Assembly: GCF_000526215.1 (NCBI RefSeq)
Contig: NZ_JAFQ01000004.1
Location: forward strand, 930,001-994,000
DNA length: 64,000 nucleotides
From: Nocardia sp. BMG51109
Lineage (GTDB): Bacteria; Actinomycetota; Actinomycetes; Mycobacteriales; Mycobacteriaceae
Direction: 5' to 3'
How positions within the stretch are numbered: position 1 is the first letter of the stretch; each line of letters begins with the position of its first letter. The notes beneath the pieces are model-generated. The model was not told where the DNA came from and did not search any database. It saw only the letters and a program-made list of their open reading frames with translations. A program made the position numbers and the translations under genes. Shown piece by piece: positions 17,717-26,472 of this stretch.

Positions 17717-19363
17717 ATGGCCGAACCGCGCGCGACGAGCAACCGTCCGCTGTTTGGACGTATCTCGCTGCCGAATCTGCTTGCGGCGCAGTTACTGGGG
17801 CTGGTTGTCGGGGTGGTCGTGCTGGTCGTGGGCCTGCAATGGTGGTACGCGCTGGCCGCCGCCGTGGTCGCCGGCCTGCTGTTGCTGATCCCGGTCGGCA
17901 AGCGCACCGTGGCCGACTGGATCACCACGATCTGGCGCTATCGCCGCCACCGCGACTACCTGCTCGGCGATACGGTCGACTTCCGCGGGCCGGACGGCCG
18001 CTCTCTCGGTCTGTACTGGGAGGGCAGCCGGGTCGTGGCGGTCGTCGAGGTGCTGCCGCCCAAGGGCGGGCTGACCCGCATCGACCGCAACACCGTGCAC
18101 GCCTCGCACCTGCTGCCGCTGCCCGAACTCGCCCAGTGCCTGACCCAGCACGACATCCTGCTCAGCGGCATCGACATCATCAGTCACGGCCACCGCAGCC
18201 GCTCCGGCACGCCGGCCGGGCCGATCTACGAGAGCCTGCTGGGCCCGCTCCCGGCGACGGCGCACCGCACGGTGTGGCTGGCGATCGGATTCGACACGCT
18301 GGCCTGCCCGGAGGCGGCCGATCGGCGCGGCGGCGGAACCGAGGGCGCGTGCCGTGCGGTGACGATCGCGACCCAGCGCATCGTGCGCGCGCTCGAGGAC
18401 GCCGACTGCTCCTCGCGCGTGCTCACCGCGCCGGAGATCAAGCGGGCCGTCATGCAGATCACCACGGGACTCGATCCGCGCACGGTCACCCACAAGTGGC
18501 GCAACGCCGAACTGCGCAACGGCGTCAACATCGGCGCCGCCGTCGACCCGGGCCAGCTGGGCACGGATCTGCTGGCGCAGCTGTGGGTGGACCCCTCGCG
18601 CGGCACCACCGTGGCCGTGCGGTTGCGGCCGGGCAGCGCCACGGAGACGGTGAACATCGGCGCCGCCTGGCGCCTGACCACACGGGAGCTGCCGGAGAAG
18701 CGCCGGCAACGGGGCATGGTGTCGCTGAACGGCCGGCATCGCCAGAGCCTGCTCGCCCACCTGCCGATCGGCCTCCCGAACGTGGACGACACGGTGCCGC
18801 TGAGCGAATATCCGATCGACGTGATCGGGGCACTGCATCTGCCCTCGTCCGGCTGCGGTCAGCTGATCGGCTCCGACGACGACGGCAACGGTGTCGCGAT
18901 TCGGCTTGTCGGCCAGGGCATTTCGACCGTGTACGTGGCCGGCGAGCTGTATCTGGCGCAGCAGCTGGTGTTCCGGGCGCTGGCCGTGGGCGAGCGCATC
19001 CTGGTCCGCACCGACCGCCCGCAGGCCTGGGAGCAACTGGTCACCACGATCGGCAATCCGGAGCGGCTGACCCTCGCGGTCGAAACCCACCAGAGCGACG
19101 CCGATTTCACCGCGGCCGTGGTCGACGGCGTGCTCGCGCCGGCGCCGCACGCGGGCGTCACGACGATCTACGTCACCGGCGATCCGATGGGATGGCCGGG
19201 GACCCGGCCCGACCTGTCGCTGCATCAGCCCGGCGCCATCGGCAACCACGTCATCCTGCGCACGGGTACCGCCCAGGTGGACCTGACGCTGGTGTCGATC
19301 CCTCGCGAGACGACCTACATCGGCACCCCGCGCGGGCGGCGGGCCATGGCCCACCAGCAATAG
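17717..19363 (+). CDS. eccE: EccE, ESX membrane complex periphery component
   Basis: 548 residues. Two N-terminal membrane helices (about 24-41 and 46-63) precede a soluble domain starting 'GKRTVADW' with an 'RGGG' patch and 'GYLTG'-type fold features shared with the second EccE in this window ('LGPLPATAHRTVWL' versus 'LGPLPAVAHRTVWL'). ATG start behind ggggga. EccE is absent from the minimal ESX-4 of M. tuberculosis but present in ESX-4 of M. abscessus and related loci, so its presence suggests a functional secretion machine. It ends 15 bp before a convergent FMN reductase. Confidence 0.92.
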   Translation: MAEPRATSNRPLFGRISLPNLLAAQLLGLVVGVVVLVVGLQWWYALAAAVVAGLLLLIPVGKRTVADWITTIWRYRRHRDYLLGDTVDFRGPDGRSLGLYWEGSRVVAVVEVLPPKGGLTRIDRNTVHASHLLPLPELAQCLTQHDILLSGIDIISHGHRSRSGTPAGPIYESLLGPLPATAHRTVWLAIGFDTLACPEAADRRGGGTEGACRAVTIATQRIVRALEDADCSSRVLTAPEIKRAVMQITTGLDPRTVTHKWRNAELRNGVNIGAAVDPGQLGTDLLAQLWVDPSRGTTVAVRLRPGSATETVNIGAAWRLTTRELPEKRRQRGMVSLNGRHRQSLLAHLPIGLPNVDDTVPLSEYPIDVIGALHLPSSGCGQLIGSDDDGNGVAIRLVGQGISTVYVAGELYLAQQLVFRALAVGERILVRTDRPQAWEQLVTTIGNPERLTLAVETHQSDADFTAAVVDGVLAPAPHAGVTTIYVTGDPMGWPGTRPDLSLHQPGAIGNHVILRTGTAQVDLTLVSIPRETTYIGTPRGRRAMAHQQ

Positions 19364-19378
19364 GCGGCCGACCGGTCG

Positions 19379-19939
19379 TCAGCCCGGATACGGGTCGGTC
19401 GCCCGCGCCGTCCGCAAATGACGTCCCCACCAGGCCAATTGGCGAAGCAGGCGCTGCGCGGCGTCGATCGCCGCACCGTCGGCCGTCTCGCCGCCGTCGT
19501 CGAACCTGCGCTTCGCCCGGTGGAAGCTGACCGTCTCGCGGATCGACACCATGTGGATCTCGGCGACGACCTGGCGCAGCTGTTCGATGGCGCGCAGGCC
19601 GCCGGACAGCCCGCCGTAGCCGACGAATCCGATCGGCTTGGCCCGCCATTCGTGTTTGGCGCTGTCCAGCGCGGTCTTCAGCGCGGCCGGGTAGCCGTGG
19701 TTGTACTCGGACGTCACGGCCACGAAGGCGTCCGCCGCGGCGAGCCGCTCCCGGTAGGCAAGCACCTCCGGGGTCACCGACAGCTCGGTGGGCAGCGGCG
19801 TGTGCGCGAGATCGATGACGCCGGTGTCGAATGCGGTATCCGACCGTGCCGTGCGCACGAACCAGTCGGCGACGACCGGAGCGAACCGTTCCGGCCGCAC
19901 GCTGGCGACGATGACCTCGAGCCGCAGCGGATTGTCCAT
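19379..19939 (-). CDS. NADPH-dependent FMN reductase family protein
   Basis: 186 residues with a flavodoxin-like fold: N-terminal strand 'LEVIVASVRPERF' (phosphate-binding loop), the diagnostic 'TSEYNHGYPAALKTALD' block around residues 83-100, and 'KPIGFVGYGGLSGGLRAIEQLR'. This is the signature of NAD(P)H:FMN/quinone reductases such as azoreductase-like ChrR/Lot6 relatives. It likely performs two-electron reduction of quinones or flavin. The nearby epimerase lies 30 bp upstream on the same strand, so the genes may share a transcript. Confidence 0.9.
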   Translation of the reverse strand: MDNPLRLEVIVASVRPERFAPVVADWFVRTARSDTAFDTGVIDLAHTPLPTELSVTPEVLAYRERLAAADAFVAVTSEYNHGYPAALKTALDSAKHEWRAKPIGFVGYGGLSGGLRAIEQLRQVVAEIHMVSIRETVSFHRAKRRFDDGGETADGAAIDAAQRLLRQLAWWGRHLRTARATDPYPG

Positions 19940-19969
19940 GCCCCGAGCCTAGGCCCCCGGCCGGGCCGC

Positions 19970-21436
19970 TCAGCGGCGGGCGACCGCGGCGGAGGTCGCG
20001 TACTCGGCGAGCCCACGGGCCGGGGCGATGCGCGCCGCGAAATCCAGTGCGTGCCGGGCGCGTTCGGGATGGGCGACCAGGTGGCGCACGTCCGACGCCC
20101 GGTACTGCCCGCTGACCACCGGCTCCGGCCCACCGCGGGCACGGGCCATGATCGAGGCCACTTCCCACAGCGTGACCGGATGACCGGAGGCGATGTTCAG
20201 CGGCACGAAACCGGGCAGCGGGCGCTCGACCGCCGCGACCGCCGCGGCCGCGGCATCGTGGATGTGCACGAGATCGCGGACCTGACCGCCGTCCTCGAAC
20301 ACCACCGGGGCCCGCCCCGCCGCCAGATCGGCCCGGAACCGCGCCGCCACCCCGGTATGCGCCGCCGGATCCGCGCAGTCGCCGGCCGGGTCGCCGTACA
20401 CGTGGTGGTAGCGCAGCGCCGTCACCGCGCCGCCGGTGGCCACGCCCCACGCCAACGCGTAGTTCTCCTGCGCGAGTTTACTTGCCGCATAGGCGGTTCG
20501 CGGCCGCAGCGGCGCATCCTCGGCGACCGGCTCCCAGGTCAGGATCTCACCGGTGCGCGGGGCGCGATGGTCGAACCTGCCGCGATCGAGATCGGCCCGC
20601 CGCCGCAGGCCCGGGAAGAAGGGCCCGCCGTGCGGCGCGCGGTAGCGGCCCTCGCCGTACACCGACACCGACGATGCCAGCACCAGCCGCCGAGTGCCGG
20701 CCCGCTCCATCGCCGCCAGCAGCACCGCGGTGCCGAAGTCGTTGTGCGCCGCGAACATCGGCGCGGTCTGCAGGGTGGGGGCGGCCGGCGCCGCTGCCGG
20801 GCCGGGTGAGCGGTGTGCCCCGCCGTCCCCGCGCCACGTCGGTTCGGTCTGCCGGTCGCCCCGCCTCGGTTCGCCGGCCGGTCGGCCGTTCGCGCCGGAA
20901 CCGGGAGCCACTGCCCCACCTCGTCTCTCGTCATCGCCGAACAGCAGCTCGGAACTGTCGGACGCGCTCACCTCACCATCGGTGCCGGGATACGCCTCGG
21001 CCGGACCCGCGCCGGCTTCGGCCACCGACCCCGATCCGTCCGCCGTCCGGACCCCGGTGGCGGACGAACGCTGCTGCGCACCTCCCGTTTCCGAACCTGC
21101 CGGGCCGGATGACGAAAACACGGCGCCGGATTCCGCCGCGCCCGCACCGGCCGGGACGACGAGACCCGGCGCGCCCACCACATCATGCGGACCGGTCGAA
21201 ACCGGTGGCACCGCGGCGGCGAGGTGGCAGACGACATCCACGCCACGCAACAGCGGCTCCAGCGCATCGGGATCACGGATATCGACAACGGAAATACCCT
21301 CTGGTGGCTCGGGATTCGCACCGTGCACCGCGGCCGCGAGGGAATCGACGGCAACCACCCGGTGCCCCGCGGCGACCAATGCCCGGTGCACGTGCGCCCC
21401 GACGAATCCCGCCGCACCGGTCAACAGCACGCGCAT
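19970..21436 (-). CDS. NAD-dependent epimerase/dehydratase with low-complexity insertion
   Basis: 488 residues from ATG 21436 (MRVLLTGAAGFVGAHVHRAL), an extended short-chain dehydrogenase with the GxxGxxG dinucleotide-binding motif. After 'DVVCHLAAAVPPV' the usual chain is interrupted by about 130 residues of Gly/Ala/Ser/Asp/Arg-rich sequence (about residues 90-215). The fold then resumes at 'HNDFGTAVLLAAMERAG', continues through 'LVLASSVSVYGEGRY' and the catalytic 'YAASKLAQENYALAW' (YxxxK). Typical members are about 300-350 residues. The insert has no recognisable domain. An upstream ATG at 21514 would add an unlikely 26-residue Cys-rich stretch. Sugar-nucleotide substrate unknown. It follows the MTA phosphorylase gene by 37 bp. 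Confidence 0.88.
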   Translation of the reverse strand: MRVLLTGAAGFVGAHVHRALVAAGHRVVAVDSLAAAVHGANPEPPEGISVVDIRDPDALEPLLRGVDVVCHLAAAVPPVSTGPHDVVGAPGLVVPAGAGAAESGAVFSSSGPAGSETGGAQQRSSATGVRTADGSGSVAEAGAGPAEAYPGTDGEVSASDSSELLFGDDERRGGAVAPGSGANGRPAGEPRRGDRQTEPTWRGDGGAHRSPGPAAAPAAPTLQTAPMFAAHNDFGTAVLLAAMERAGTRRLVLASSVSVYGEGRYRAPHGGPFFPGLRRRADLDRGRFDHRAPRTGEILTWEPVAEDAPLRPRTAYAASKLAQENYALAWGVATGGAVTALRYHHVYGDPAGDCADPAAHTGVAARFRADLAAGRAPVVFEDGGQVRDLVHIHDAAAAAVAAVERPLPGFVPLNIASGHPVTLWEVASIMARARGGPEPVVSGQYRASDVRHLVAHPERARHALDFAARIAPARGLAEYATSAAVARR

Positions 21437-21473
21437 GCCGTCACCTTTACCTTCTGCCCGTACGTCCATCGGC

Positions 21474-22283
21474 TCAAGGCAATTCGAACGGCAGACGCAC
21501 CCCGGCGTGCACACGGCAGCGCTCGCAGGCGTCGGTGCCGTCGACCCGCGCGACCGCCTGCCGGACGAGTTGCTTGAACGGCACCAGATTTCGTTCGAAC
21601 TCGGCGAAGACGGCCGCCGCGCTGACCCCCTCGCCGGCCTCCAGCCCGGCGTCCAGATCGGTCACCAGAGCGATAGCGGCATAACACATTTCGAGTTCCC
21701 GGGCGAGCACCGACTCCGGATATCCGGTCATGTTCACCAATTCCCAGCCCTGGGCGGCGAACCAGCGGCTCTCGGCCCGTGTGGAGAAGCGCGGCCCCTG
21801 CACCACGACCATCGTCCCGGCCGCCTTCATCGGCAGTTCGTCGACCGCGGAACCGGTTGCGACCGTGCGGAGTTCGTCGCAGTACGGATCGGCGAACGAA
21901 ACGTGCACGCCGCCGTTGTCGAAATAGCTCTGCGGCCGCCCGGAGGTGCGGTCGACCAGCTGATCGGGGACGGCCACCGTGCCCGGACCCCAGTCGGCAC
22001 GCAGGCTGCCGACCGCACACGGCGCGAAGATCCGGCGCACGCCGATCGACCGCAGCGCCCACATGTTCGCCTGGTAGGGCACGGTCTGCGGGGAGTACTC
22101 GTGCTTGCGGCCGTGCCGGGGCAGGAACGCCACCCGCCGCCCCTCCACCGCACCGACGGTGATCGGCGCGCTCGGCGCGCCGTAGGGGGTCTCGATGTTC
22201 AGTGTGGTCGCGTCGTCGCCGAAGAAGTCGTAGAAGCCACTGCCGCCGATGATCGCCAGCGCGGGCCGGGAATCCGAACTCAT
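21474..22283 (-). CDS. mtnP: S-methyl-5'-thioadenosine phosphorylase
   Basis: 269 residues from ATG 22283. The purine-nucleoside phosphorylase family 2 pattern is clear: 'AIIGGSGFYDFF' (phosphate loop), 'LPRHGRKHEYSP', 'VPYQANMWALRSIGVRRIFAPCAVGSL' and 'NMTGYPESVLARELEMCYAAIALVTDLDAG' with the purine-binding Asp. It cleaves methylthioadenosine to adenine and methylthioribose-1-phosphate in methionine salvage. The C-terminal 'CERCRVHAGVRLPFELP' tail, with two Cys in a CxxC, matches actinobacterial homologues from memory. Divergent from csoR. Confidence 0.92.
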   Translation of the reverse strand: MSSDSRPALAIIGGSGFYDFFGDDATTLNIETPYGAPSAPITVGAVEGRRVAFLPRHGRKHEYSPQTVPYQANMWALRSIGVRRIFAPCAVGSLRADWGPGTVAVPDQLVDRTSGRPQSYFDNGGVHVSFADPYCDELRTVATGSAVDELPMKAAGTMVVVQGPRFSTRAESRWFAAQGWELVNMTGYPESVLARELEMCYAAIALVTDLDAGLEAGEGVSAAAVFAEFERNLVPFKQLVRQAVARVDGTDACERCRVHAGVRLPFELP

Positions 22284-22374
22284 GCCCCTGATTCTTGCGC
22301 ATCCCGTGATCCGGCGACGGCCCAGCATCGAGTGCGGGCACGGCGACCGATCGGAGTGCGGGCACGGCGGCCGT

Positions 22375-22413
22375 CTGACAAACCACCAGAACACATGTAC
22401 CCTATGGGGGTAT
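22375..22413 (+). promoter_or_regulatory. csoR promoter with CsoR-type operator
   Basis: A -35-like CTGACA (22375-22380) is followed by a 17-bp spacer and a -10-like TACCCT (22398-22403). The -10 is buried in the near-palindrome GTACCCTATGGGGGTAT (22397-22413), the G-tract/C-tract pattern recognised by CsoR-family copper repressors. This arrangement predicts repression of the downstream gene in the absence of Cu(I). Confidence 0.65.
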
Positions 22414-22439
22414 TGTAGGCGATGGTGGCGGGAGTGAGG

Positions 22440-22781
22440 ATGCAACCGGTGACCGAGGACGAGACCACGACGGTCGACCAGACCGGCCACGACCACGCTA
22501 CTCACGGCTACATCACCGCCAAGGAGGATTACCTCAAGCGGCTGCGCCGGATCGAGGGCCAGGCCCGTGGCCTGCAACGGATGGTCGAAGAGGAAAAGTA
22601 CTGCATCGACATCCTCACCCAGGTGTCGGCGATGACGAAGGCGCTGCAGGCCGTGGCGATGGGCCTGCTCGAGGACCACATCAGCCACTGCGTGGTCGAC
22701 GCCGCCGTACAGGGCGGACCCGACGCCGAGGCGAAGATCAAGGAAGCCACCGACGCCATAGCCCGCCTGGTCCGCTCGTAA
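22440..22781 (+). CDS. csoR: CsoR-family Cu(I)-sensing transcriptional repressor
   Basis: 113 residues, a helical DUF156 protein. The Cu(I) ligands are all present with canonical spacing: Cys55, His80 and Cys84 (C-x24-H-x3-C). A His-rich N-terminal segment ('GHDHATHG') may add metal affinity, as in RicR-like members. Start choice: ATG 22440 has GCGGGAG five bases upstream and leaves a normal leader after the predicted promoter; ATG 22422 is possible (119 residues) but lacks a well-placed ribosome-binding site. The operator-like palindrome immediately upstream indicates autoregulation. No copper-exporting ATPase gene follows, so its regulon must lie elsewhere. Confidence 0.9.
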   Translation: MQPVTEDETTTVDQTGHDHATHGYITAKEDYLKRLRRIEGQARGLQRMVEEEKYCIDILTQVSAMTKALQAVAMGLLEDHISHCVVDAAVQGGPDAEAKIKEATDAIARLVRS

Positions 22782-23038
22782 CGACCCGACTCCCCCACCG
22801 GCCCGCGGGTACATGCAGCGCGCTCCCGCCCGAGGCCGCCTGCCCGGCCCGCGACAGCTGGAGCGCGCCGCACACATTCCACCCGCAGCCGGGACGCTAC
22901 GTAAGTCGGCCCGGCCGCGGTTCGGCCTCACCGGTGTCCGACGTGCAGACCGGGGGCGGGAGGACCACCCCCAGATCGTCACGTCGCATGCGGGCGCATC
23001 GCCCGGCGTTCAGCCGCGCGATCCGCACCGCCACCGAG
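22782..23038. other. 257-bp intergenic stretch, nothing recognised
   Basis: It lies between the convergent csoR and luciferase-like genes. It is GC-rich with no convincing open frame and no strong hairpin that I could find. Confidence 0.3.
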
Positions 23039-23872
23039 TCAGACGCGCGCGCCCAGTGCCGGGGCGAGGGCGCGCAAGGTGGCCAGATAGTCCTCGTCCA
23101 GCGCCTGCACCGCGATCTGGTCGGCGCCGGCGGTGAGGTGCGCGACCAGGCCGGCGGCGATCTCCTCGGCGGTGCCGTGCAGGGCCAGGTCATCGATCAG
23201 GTGGTCGCTGCCCGGCTTGGCGACGTCCTCGTCGCTGTAGCCGAGGCGGCGCAGGTTGGTGACGTAGTTGGTCAGGCCCAGATACATCTTCACCATGTTG
23301 CGGCCGGTGCCGCGGGCGCGTTCGGCGTCGGTGTCCAGCACGACCTTGTTCTCGGCCACCAGCAGCGCGTCCCCGCCGAGCGTCTCGCGGGCCCGGCGGG
23401 TGTGCTCGGGCGGGGCGAGATACGGCAGCGCGCCCGCCGTGCGGTCGCGGGCCAGTTCCAGCACGCGCGGTCCGAGGGCGGCCAGGGCCCGGCGCTCCTT
23501 CGGCACCCCGGCCTTGTCGAGCACGTCCAGGTAGTCGACCAGCGCGTCGTAGGGCTTGCGGTAGACGCTGTCGTTCTCGGGATGCCCGACGCCGATGCCG
23601 AGGATGAATCGGCCCGGAAAACGCCCGTCGATGCGGTGGAACGACTCCGCCACCTCATCGGCCGAGGTCGACCACACGTTCACGATGCTGGTGCCGACCA
23701 GTTGCGTCTCGGTCGCCTCCAGCAGCGATTCCACCACCGGCAGATCCGCCGGCGGCGAACCACCCAGCCACAGCGTGCTGTAGCCCAGGCCCTCCAACTC
23801 CCGCGCCTGCTCCGGGGTGAAAGCCGAGTAGTAACGCCAGACTCCGAACCGTCCCAATCCCTGAATGGTCAT
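23039..23872 (-). CDS. F420-dependent luciferase-like oxidoreductase (LLM class)
   Basis: 277 residues from ATG 23872; the open frame upstream runs through a non-coding repeat and is not part of the gene. The (beta/alpha)8 luciferase-like pattern is visible: 'GRFGVWRYYSAFTPEQARELEGLGYSTLWLGG', 'GTSIVNVWSTSADEVAESFHRIDGRFPGRFILGIGVGHPE' and 'ALGPRVLELARDRTAGALPYLAPPEHTRRARE'. Actinobacterial members use coenzyme F420 and oxidise alcohols or aldehydes; this one resembles the TIGR03620 subgroup from memory. Substrate unknown. Confidence 0.88.
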   Translation of the reverse strand: MTIQGLGRFGVWRYYSAFTPEQARELEGLGYSTLWLGGSPPADLPVVESLLEATETQLVGTSIVNVWSTSADEVAESFHRIDGRFPGRFILGIGVGHPENDSVYRKPYDALVDYLDVLDKAGVPKERRALAALGPRVLELARDRTAGALPYLAPPEHTRRARETLGGDALLVAENKVVLDTDAERARGTGRNMVKMYLGLTNYVTNLRRLGYSDEDVAKPGSDHLIDDLALHGTAEEIAAGLVAHLTAGADQIAVQALDEDYLATLRALAPALGARV

Positions 23873-23920
23873 ATTCGGTGCGAACCCCGAGGAGGCCGCC
23901 CGTATTCCGTTCCGGCAGAG

Positions 23921-24420
23921 CCAACAACCCGGACCGACGACCACCACGTCGCCAACGCGGATCTCCCGGACACGAGCCCGACAGCCGTCCCTGACGACGG
24001 AGCACATCCGGCCACAGCGACAGCGCCCGACGACTGTAGCGAAGCCGCACCCATCGACATCGGCCAACAACCCGGGCCGACCACCATCACATTCCCGAAC
24101 AGGCACGAACCCCGGCTCGGCGAACGCGAGCATCGGGACCAGCAACCGTCCCTGGCTACGGAGCGCATCCGGCCCCCGGCCACGACACCCGCCGACCGTC
24201 GGGAAGCTGCACTGCATCGACACCGGTCCAGCAGTTCGGGCCGACGACCATCACGTTCCGAACGGGCACGTATCCCGGCTCGGCGGACGCGAACATCGGG
24301 CCGCCAGCCGTCCCTGACGACGGAGCACCTGCGACCCAACGACGACACCCGCCGACCTTAGGGAAGCCGCACCGACATCGGCCCAGCACCCCGTGACGAC
24401 AGAGGCCCGTTCCGGCGGCG
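23921..24420. repeat. Tandem ~161-bp degenerate non-coding repeat, about 3.3 copies
   Basis: Two full units (23982-24142 and 24143-24304) and a 3'-truncated third (from 24305) each begin 'c(a)(g/a)ccgtccctg'. A partial unit precedes them (from about 23921). Shared internal blocks include 'gaagc(c/t)gcac', 'catcgaca', 'gggccgac(c/g)accatcac', 'cccggctcggcg' and 'cg(a/g)acgcga'. The 161/162-bp spacing is not a fixed multiple of three and the frames differ between copies, so coding is unlikely. Units 1 and 3 carry CCGTC-cctgac-GACGG inverted repeats at their start. The array occupies a ~600-bp gap between two minus-strand genes. Confidence 0.75.
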
Positions 24421-24473
24421 GGTGACCGGCGGGCGCAATGCCGCCGCCTCTCGGGCCACGCCGACAGCGTGTG

Positions 24474-25394
24474 TCACGCGTACTCCGGATGAATGTGCAC
24501 CGGAAGGGGTTTCGCGGAGACCGGGAGCGCACGCAGTCGTGCGCGCAGCACCACGTCGGTGACCTCGTGGGGCACGGCGTCGTCGTCCTCGGGCGCCTCG
24601 GGTTCGATGCCTATCCGGTCGTGCAGGACCCGGGCGTCCAGGGCGGCCTCGGCCCGCCGTCGGAACTCGTCGGCCGGCATCGGCTCCTGCGGCTCGGTCT
24701 CCTCGGCATCGGTGAGGCGGCGCGCGTCGTCGAGGGCCGATCCGACGTACGGTGCGAGTCCCCATGCGGCACCGCAGTTTTCGTCGTCGGCGAACATCAT
24801 GAACCCGTCCGTGCGCCCGGCCCGCCGGAAGCTGCCGAACAGCACCTCGCCATCGCCGTCCGGTTGCGGCCACCGGGCGTACTCCCCGGCGACGACCGGC
24901 TCGTCCAGTTCGGCTACCCACGCGGGCGCGCCGACTCCCGCGGCCGTCAACCGGTCCGCCGCCTCGGCCGCGGCCGCCCGGATCGGTTCGGCACTCAGCG
25001 CGGCGGTGCACCGCAGAAACGCCAGCGCCCCGGGCTGCGCCACGTTCTCGGCCGCGGTGATGAACATGCGGGCGAACACGGCGGCCTCATCCGGCTCACC
25101 GCCGTAACCGACGGCCAGCAGCGTCGCGGCCAGATACTCGCCGTCCGCCGGATCGTCGACCCGCTCGAACTCCCCCATGGTGGCGACGGCGTCGGCCATC
25201 ATCTCGGACAGCCCCAGCTCGTCGACCTCGAGGTCGATCTCCTCGAGATCGACCTCCTCGTCCGCCTCCGACCCGTCGAATTCGCTTGATAGCTCGACGA
25301 TTTCGGCCTCCCGGCCGGCAGACGCCTGCTTCTTCCCGTTCTTCCGGCCCTTGCGACCGCGACTCACCGGACTCATGAGGGCCGAGTCTGCCAT
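24474..25394 (-). CDS. Hypothetical protein, acidic, unknown family
   Basis: 306 residues from ATG 25394 (alternative ATG 25376, 300 residues). A basic N-terminus ('SRGRKGRKNGKKQ') is followed by a very acidic segment ('EADEEVDLEEIDLEVDELGLSE'), then an Ala-rich helical region and a C-terminal domain with 'GSFRRAGRTDGFMMFADDENCGAAWGL'. The last segment resembles the ligand-binding face of SUKH/SMI1-like or immunity-type folds ('FADDENCGAAWGL'), but this is only an impression. No signal peptide or membrane helix. Coding support comes from length and high-GC third positions. Confidence 0.7.
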   Translation of the reverse strand: MADSALMSPVSRGRKGRKNGKKQASAGREAEIVELSSEFDGSEADEEVDLEEIDLEVDELGLSEMMADAVATMGEFERVDDPADGEYLAATLLAVGYGGEPDEAAVFARMFITAAENVAQPGALAFLRCTAALSAEPIRAAAAEAADRLTAAGVGAPAWVAELDEPVVAGEYARWPQPDGDGEVLFGSFRRAGRTDGFMMFADDENCGAAWGLAPYVGSALDDARRLTDAEETEPQEPMPADEFRRRAEAALDARVLHDRIGIEPEAPEDDDAVPHEVTDVVLRARLRALPVSAKPLPVHIHPEYA

Positions 25395-25540
25395 CCGCCC
25401 GCCGCTCTGCTCACCACCAACTCGCGGACTCGTGGCGAACGATGGCGCACCTCCACTCCACGCGCGGTGAGGGCACAGTGCGCAGACCATCGGCAGCCGC
25501 CTCACCGACAGTTCCCGGTAGCCGCCTGTCCGGCCTCGGG

Positions 25541-26395
25541 TCAGGGTCCGCAGCAGCCCGGGTCGACCGGAACCGTGCGGGTCTCGCGGGTCTGTGCATT
25601 GCGGGCGGCCAGGTCCTCGTCAGCCGGGTAGTCGACGCCGATCAGGCTCAGGCCGTGGGCGGGCGCGACGGTGACCGCGCTGGAGCGTTCGCGTTCACGG
25701 AGCAGTCCGGCCACCCACTCCGGCGTGCGGCGGCCCTCCCCGACCGCCAGCACCGCACCCACCAGGCTGCGGACCATCGACCAGCAGAACGCGTCCGCGC
25801 TGACGAACGCGGTGAGCCGATCGCCGGAAACCTCCCAGTCGAACCGCTGCAACTCCCGCACGGTGGTGGCGCCCTCCCGGCGACGGCAGAACGCGGCGAA
25901 GTCGTGCAGCCCCAGCAGTTTCCGGGACGCCTCGCGCATCGCCTCCGAATCCACCGCGCGGCACGGCACCACGCTGCGCGCCCGGAGCGGCTCGGCGCCG
26001 TACGGTGCGGTGGTCAGGCGATAGGCGTAGTGTCGGCGAATCGCCGAGAAACGAGCGTCGAATTCGGGGGGCGCGACGCGAATATCGGTGAGCCGCACGT
26101 CTTTCGGCAGAAATCGGGCCAGCCGGTGAATCAGCTCGGCGGCGTCGAACTCCGCCGCGGTGTCGAAGTGCGCGACCTGTCCCTCGGCGTGCACGCCGGC
26201 ATCGGTGCGCCCGGCGACGGTCAGCTGAACCGGCTCGCGCAGCACCGTACTCAACGACTCCTCCAGCACTCCCTGCACCGTACGCAGGCCCGGCTGGCGC
26301 GCCCAACCGAGGAAATCGGTGCCGTCGTAGGCGACGCCGATCCGCATCCGGACCGCGGCGCCGCGCCGGTCCGAACCCGCACTGGTCACAGCCAT
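25541..26395 (-). CDS. truA: tRNA pseudouridine(38-40) synthase TruA
   Basis: 284 residues. The catalytic Asp65 lies in '[18 protein letters not shown]', with '[24 protein letters not shown]' before it and the dimer and tRNA-binding motifs after it ('[12 protein letters not shown]', '[19 protein letters not shown]'). It modifies U38-U40 in the anticodon arm of many tRNAs. It follows rplQ in the conserved actinobacterial order infA-rpmJ-rpsM-rpsK-rpsD-rpoA-rplQ-truA. Met17 is a possible alternative start. A strong hairpin lies just upstream, so it may have its own promoter. Confidence 0.95.
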   Translation of the reverse strand: MAVTSAGSDRRGAAVRMRIGVAYDGTDFLGWARQPGLRTVQGVLEESLSTVLREPVQLTVAGRTDAGVHAEGQVAHFDTAAEFDAAELIHRLARFLPKDVRLTDIRVAPPEFDARFSAIRRHYAYRLTTAPYGAEPLRARSVVPCRAVDSEAMREASRKLLGLHDFAAFCRRREGATTVRELQRFDWEVSGDRLTAFVSADAFCWSMVRSLVGAVLAVGEGRRTPEWVAGLLRERERSSAVTVAPAHGLSLIGVDYPADEDLAARNAQTRETRTVPVDPGCCGP

Positions 26396-26412
26396 CTCCT
26401 GAGTAGCATGAG

Positions 26413-26446
26413 TGAGCCCGCCGACCCGGAGGGGACGGCGGGCTCA
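26413..26446. terminator. Perfect 11-bp hairpin between rplQ and truA
   Basis: TGAGCCCGCCG (26413-26423) pairs perfectly with CGGCGGGCTCA (26436-26446) around a 12-nt loop. It lies about 80 bp downstream of rplQ on the minus strand and 17 bp before truA. There is no U-run, but the stem is strong, so it could attenuate or terminate the ribosomal operon before truA. Confidence 0.55.
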
Positions 26447-26472
26447 TTCGTGAAGTCCCGACGCGAACGCAG

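Noticed and set aside
23869-24389. Several open frames across the tandem repeat, some sharing 'NVMVVGP.CW'
   Set aside because: The frame changes between repeat copies, stops differ, and no ribosome-binding site is present; treated as non-coding repeat.
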